In this document: piece after piece, positions 20,764 to 22,457 of the stretch
Numbering within the stretch: position 1 is the stretch's first letter
Layout of the letters: each line of letters begins with the position of its first letter
IMG/VR virus record: IMGVR_UViG_3300009163_003429
Span: 1 to 22,457 of that record
Origin: a virus
DNA: 22,457 bases
Strand: one strand, 5' to 3'
The notes under the pieces: generated by a model
Seen by the model: only the letters and a program-made list of their open reading frames with translations
Databases searched by the model: none
What the model was told of the DNA's origin: nothing
Program-made: the position numbers and the translations under genes

Positions 20764-21321
20764 TTATTTATGCCTCAGCAACTCTGCAATTGGACGCAGT
20801 TGCGAAATAAAGAGATTGCGGCAATCTGTAAAGAAATGCACGCCGTTGGGCTCTGTTGTCCCTGCCTTACGTTCAACAGCCTTGACGTGTATGTCCTCTG
20901 CTGTTGCCCAACCGACGATCCATGCAGTATGAAAACGAAAGATATCAGCAGAGTCTCGCGCTGACTGGTTGCGCTGCAAACTGACAAAGATATACATGTC
21001 GGGATTCTGTGCTTCCGCGTTATAGGAGGGAACAGAACACTCATAGGCTGCAACAGGCGCAACTCCCCGGTCCTTCGTCTTGACCTCTACCCGTTGACGA
21101 TCAATTTCCAGATCATGACTGATCAGATAGACTGGCTTGAACGATACAGATGAGTCGCGAAGCGTCTGTTCCACGACAACCTCTCCGATGCATCCCACTT
21201 GATTGGCTTGCAATCCTCTGGATGACCGCTTGTAGATTGGCAGGGAATTAGCGCGGAGGGCTGCTTCGTCAAGCAGCGAAGGTGAGAGAGAGATGCGAAC
21301 GAACTGGTATGGCTGTGTCAT
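20764..21321 (-). CDS. PD-(D/E)XK-fold nuclease (putative)
   Basis: The 185-residue protein has the signature of a PD-(D/E)XK nuclease: GCIGE with Glu47, then HDLEIDRQRVEVKTK with Asp70, Glu79 and Lys81. A beta-strand pair (PDMYIFVSL, then TAWIVGWATAEDI) follows, as in restriction-like and phage holiday-junction-type nucleases. It should cut or nick DNA, metal-dependently. It begins at ATG 21321, 11 nt after the kinase-like gene, and ends 2 nt before DnaE, so it is co-transcribed with the polymerase. The likely role is recombination, repair or host DNA degradation. The fold is fairly secure; the specificity is unknown. Confidence 0.72.
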   Translation of the reverse strand: MTQPYQFVRISLSPSLLDEAALRANSLPIYKRSSRGLQANQVGCIGEVVVEQTLRDSSVSFKPVYLISHDLEIDRQRVEVKTKDRGVAPVAAYECSVPSYNAEAQNPDMYIFVSLQRNQSARDSADIFRFHTAWIVGWATAEDIHVKAVERKAGTTEPNGVHFFTDCRNLFISQLRPIAELLRHK

Positions 21322-21332
21322 GGCGTACTATA

Positions 21333-22457
21333 TCACGCTGACGGTTCTCCGGTTAGCCAGTCCACGTGGCGATTGAGTTCCCTTGCCAGCCTCTTCGGAT
21401 TGTCGTAATAATCGCCCAGCATTTTCTCCAGCACGTCGGCACGTGCCGCTAGTTGATCCAAATGAAATTGTGCATCCGGCATGGTCTTGACAATTTTTTC
21501 AATTTGATTATTTTTCTTTTTTAAATTAATTAATAATTTTTTTGTAGGCTCAAGGAATTCTTCTGCTTGAACGTTTTTATATGGCATTGGCAATCTATCC
21601 AAATCAATTTGTCGAGGACGATATGCCAGCATCCAGATGCGACGAATATCTGGAAGAATGCCATTGACTACGGCAGGTTTTTCCCATCGCTCTGGCTTTC
21701 GCTTCCGGCCAAAGCCAGTGGCGTTGAATGTTGCGCCATTGTCGATGCGCCATGGGTTGTGCATTATTGTGTCAAACATGACATTTTTGCAATGAACATC
21801 TCTGTTTCCAAGAAGCACATCCGCCATCATGTCGGTGCGGGATTGCAATAATGCCTGTGCGTATCGTTCTTTTGGATTGACAAATAGTGGATATACTCGA
21901 AACTTGTTATTTGAAGAAGAATTATTTGCTTTTATATCAGAAAGATGATAGGCATCATCTCCAAGATATTCAGAAACGCGCAACGGCATGTGGCCTTCTT
22001 CCCACTTGTAGTTCAAATCAGTAGGCAATCCTGTTTTTTCGTCATACAACACAGAGCGAGGTGCCAATGTGCCAAGTATCCTATAGATGCGATCAGATGC
22101 ATGTTCGATGCGTGTGCCTTCGGCTGCGCTCATGTTTCGTGGCTCAGCCGGGTTTTTGTGTCGATGCATGGCTTTCTTGACTACCCATAGCGAACCACTA
22201 TGAGACTTGTGAATTCCAACTGGAAACGAGGACATCGAATTGATGTCTCCATGGACAGGAACAAGTCCGTTTTCCGATTTCTTCAGATGAAATGTCACTG
22301 CATTTGTAGGGACATTTCGTAAACTCAACGACAGGACATTGGAAGGAAATCCACGAGGTGGAGATTCTTCCAATGTCATCCGAGAATAAATTGACAAATG
22401 CTGCACGGAAGCATCTATGTCTAATCCACTTTCAGGGTCAGACTCCAAAACAATGGC
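21333..22457 (-). CDS. kinase-fold protein (HipA / PI3-PI4-kinase-like), 5' partial
   Basis: The frame is open through the window edge, so at least the first codons are missing; a TTG at 22448 could be an internal start but has no clear RBS. Numbering from that TTG, residues 84-240 resemble an atypical protein or lipid kinase: GSLWVVKKA with Lys91 (ATP lysine), SEYLGDDAY (159-167, hinge), then DVLLGNRDVHCKNVMFD (210-226, catalytic loop with Asp217, His219 and Asn222) and IDNG (235-238, metal Asp236). The rest (250-371) is helical and Lys-rich. Similar loops occur in HipA and PI4-kinase-like proteins. Its target is unknown; a host-takeover or virion-associated role is possible. It is the first visible gene of the minus-strand group. 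Confidence 0.6.
   Translation of the reverse strand, partial: AIVLESDPESGLDIDASVQHLSIYSRMTLEESPPRGFPSNVLSLSLRNVPTNAVTFHLKKSENGLVPVHGDINSMSSFPVGIHKSHSGSLWVVKKAMHRHKNPAEPRNMSAAEGTRIEHASDRIYRILGTLAPRSVLYDEKTGLPTDLNYKWEEGHMPLRVSEYLGDDAYHLSDIKANNSSSNNKFRVYPLFVNPKERYAQALLQSRTDMMADVLLGNRDVHCKNVMFDTIMHNPWRIDNGATFNATGFGRKRKPERWEKPAVVNGILPDIRRIWMLAYRPRQIDLDRLPMPYKNVQAEEFLEPTKKLLINLKKKNNQIEKIVKTMPDAQFHLDQLAARADVLEKMLGDYYDNPKRLARELNRHVDWLTGEPSA

Overview
The window looks like part of the genome of a tailed double-stranded DNA bacteriophage (or, less likely, a prophage). The grounds are a terminase/portal packaging module, a compact replication module (primase-polymerase fused to a helicase, RuvC-like resolvase, MT-A70 methyltransferase, a complete bacterial-type DNA polymerase III alpha subunit), a lysozyme-like transglycosylase, many small unknown genes packed with 1-8 nt overlaps, and no bacterial housekeeping genes, tRNAs or rRNAs. 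GC is moderate. No integrase, repressor or attachment site is visible, so lifestyle is open. The host cannot be named from the sequence; Shine-Dalgarno sites (AAGGAG, GGAGG) and TTGACA-type -35 boxes show it is an ordinary bacterium.

Layout, plus strand: (1) 1-153, the 3' end of an unknown gene, then a 15-bp palindrome and an intrinsic terminator (217-246). (2) 277-846, a lytic transglycosylase with a Thr/Pro-rich stalk and a hydrophobic C-terminal tail. (3) 850-5513, three separately promoted units: two unknown genes (965-1842), a double-AAA ATPase (1959-3908) and a 513-residue unknown protein (3972-5513). Each unit is preceded by a TTGACA promoter carrying an ACCGT-type inverted repeat in its spacer, and two of these promoters lie exactly 4 nt after a perfect hairpin. 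(4) 5537-5598, a 62-bp imperfect inverted repeat directly upstream of the primase-helicase. (5) 5620-11341, a tightly packed early/replication operon: primase-helicase, unknown, RuvC-like nuclease, three unknowns, MT-A70 methyltransferase, a MazG-like remnant, a zinc ribbon and one more unknown. (6) 11366-11395, a terminator followed at once by a TATAAT box whose expected start site is the ATG of the small terminase. (7) 11409-16458, packaging: small terminase, large terminase, a portal with a collagen-like tail built from a 129-bp tandem duplication, and a 40-residue ORF.

Minus strand, convergent with the above (22457 to 16478): a kinase-fold protein cut by the window edge, a PD-(D/E)XK nuclease, DNA polymerase III alpha (DnaE), a small zinc-finger protein and a membrane protein, closely spaced and probably co-transcribed.

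The replication genes would work together. The PrimPol-helicase opens and primes DNA near the inverted repeat, the phage DnaE polymerase (with an apparently intact PHP metal site that could proofread) extends, the RuvC-like enzyme resolves branches before packaging, and the methyltransferase may mark or protect the DNA. Terminase and portal then package it. Major capsid, protease and tail genes are not here, although the portal normally precedes them; the plus-strand module stops at a strand switch just after the portal.
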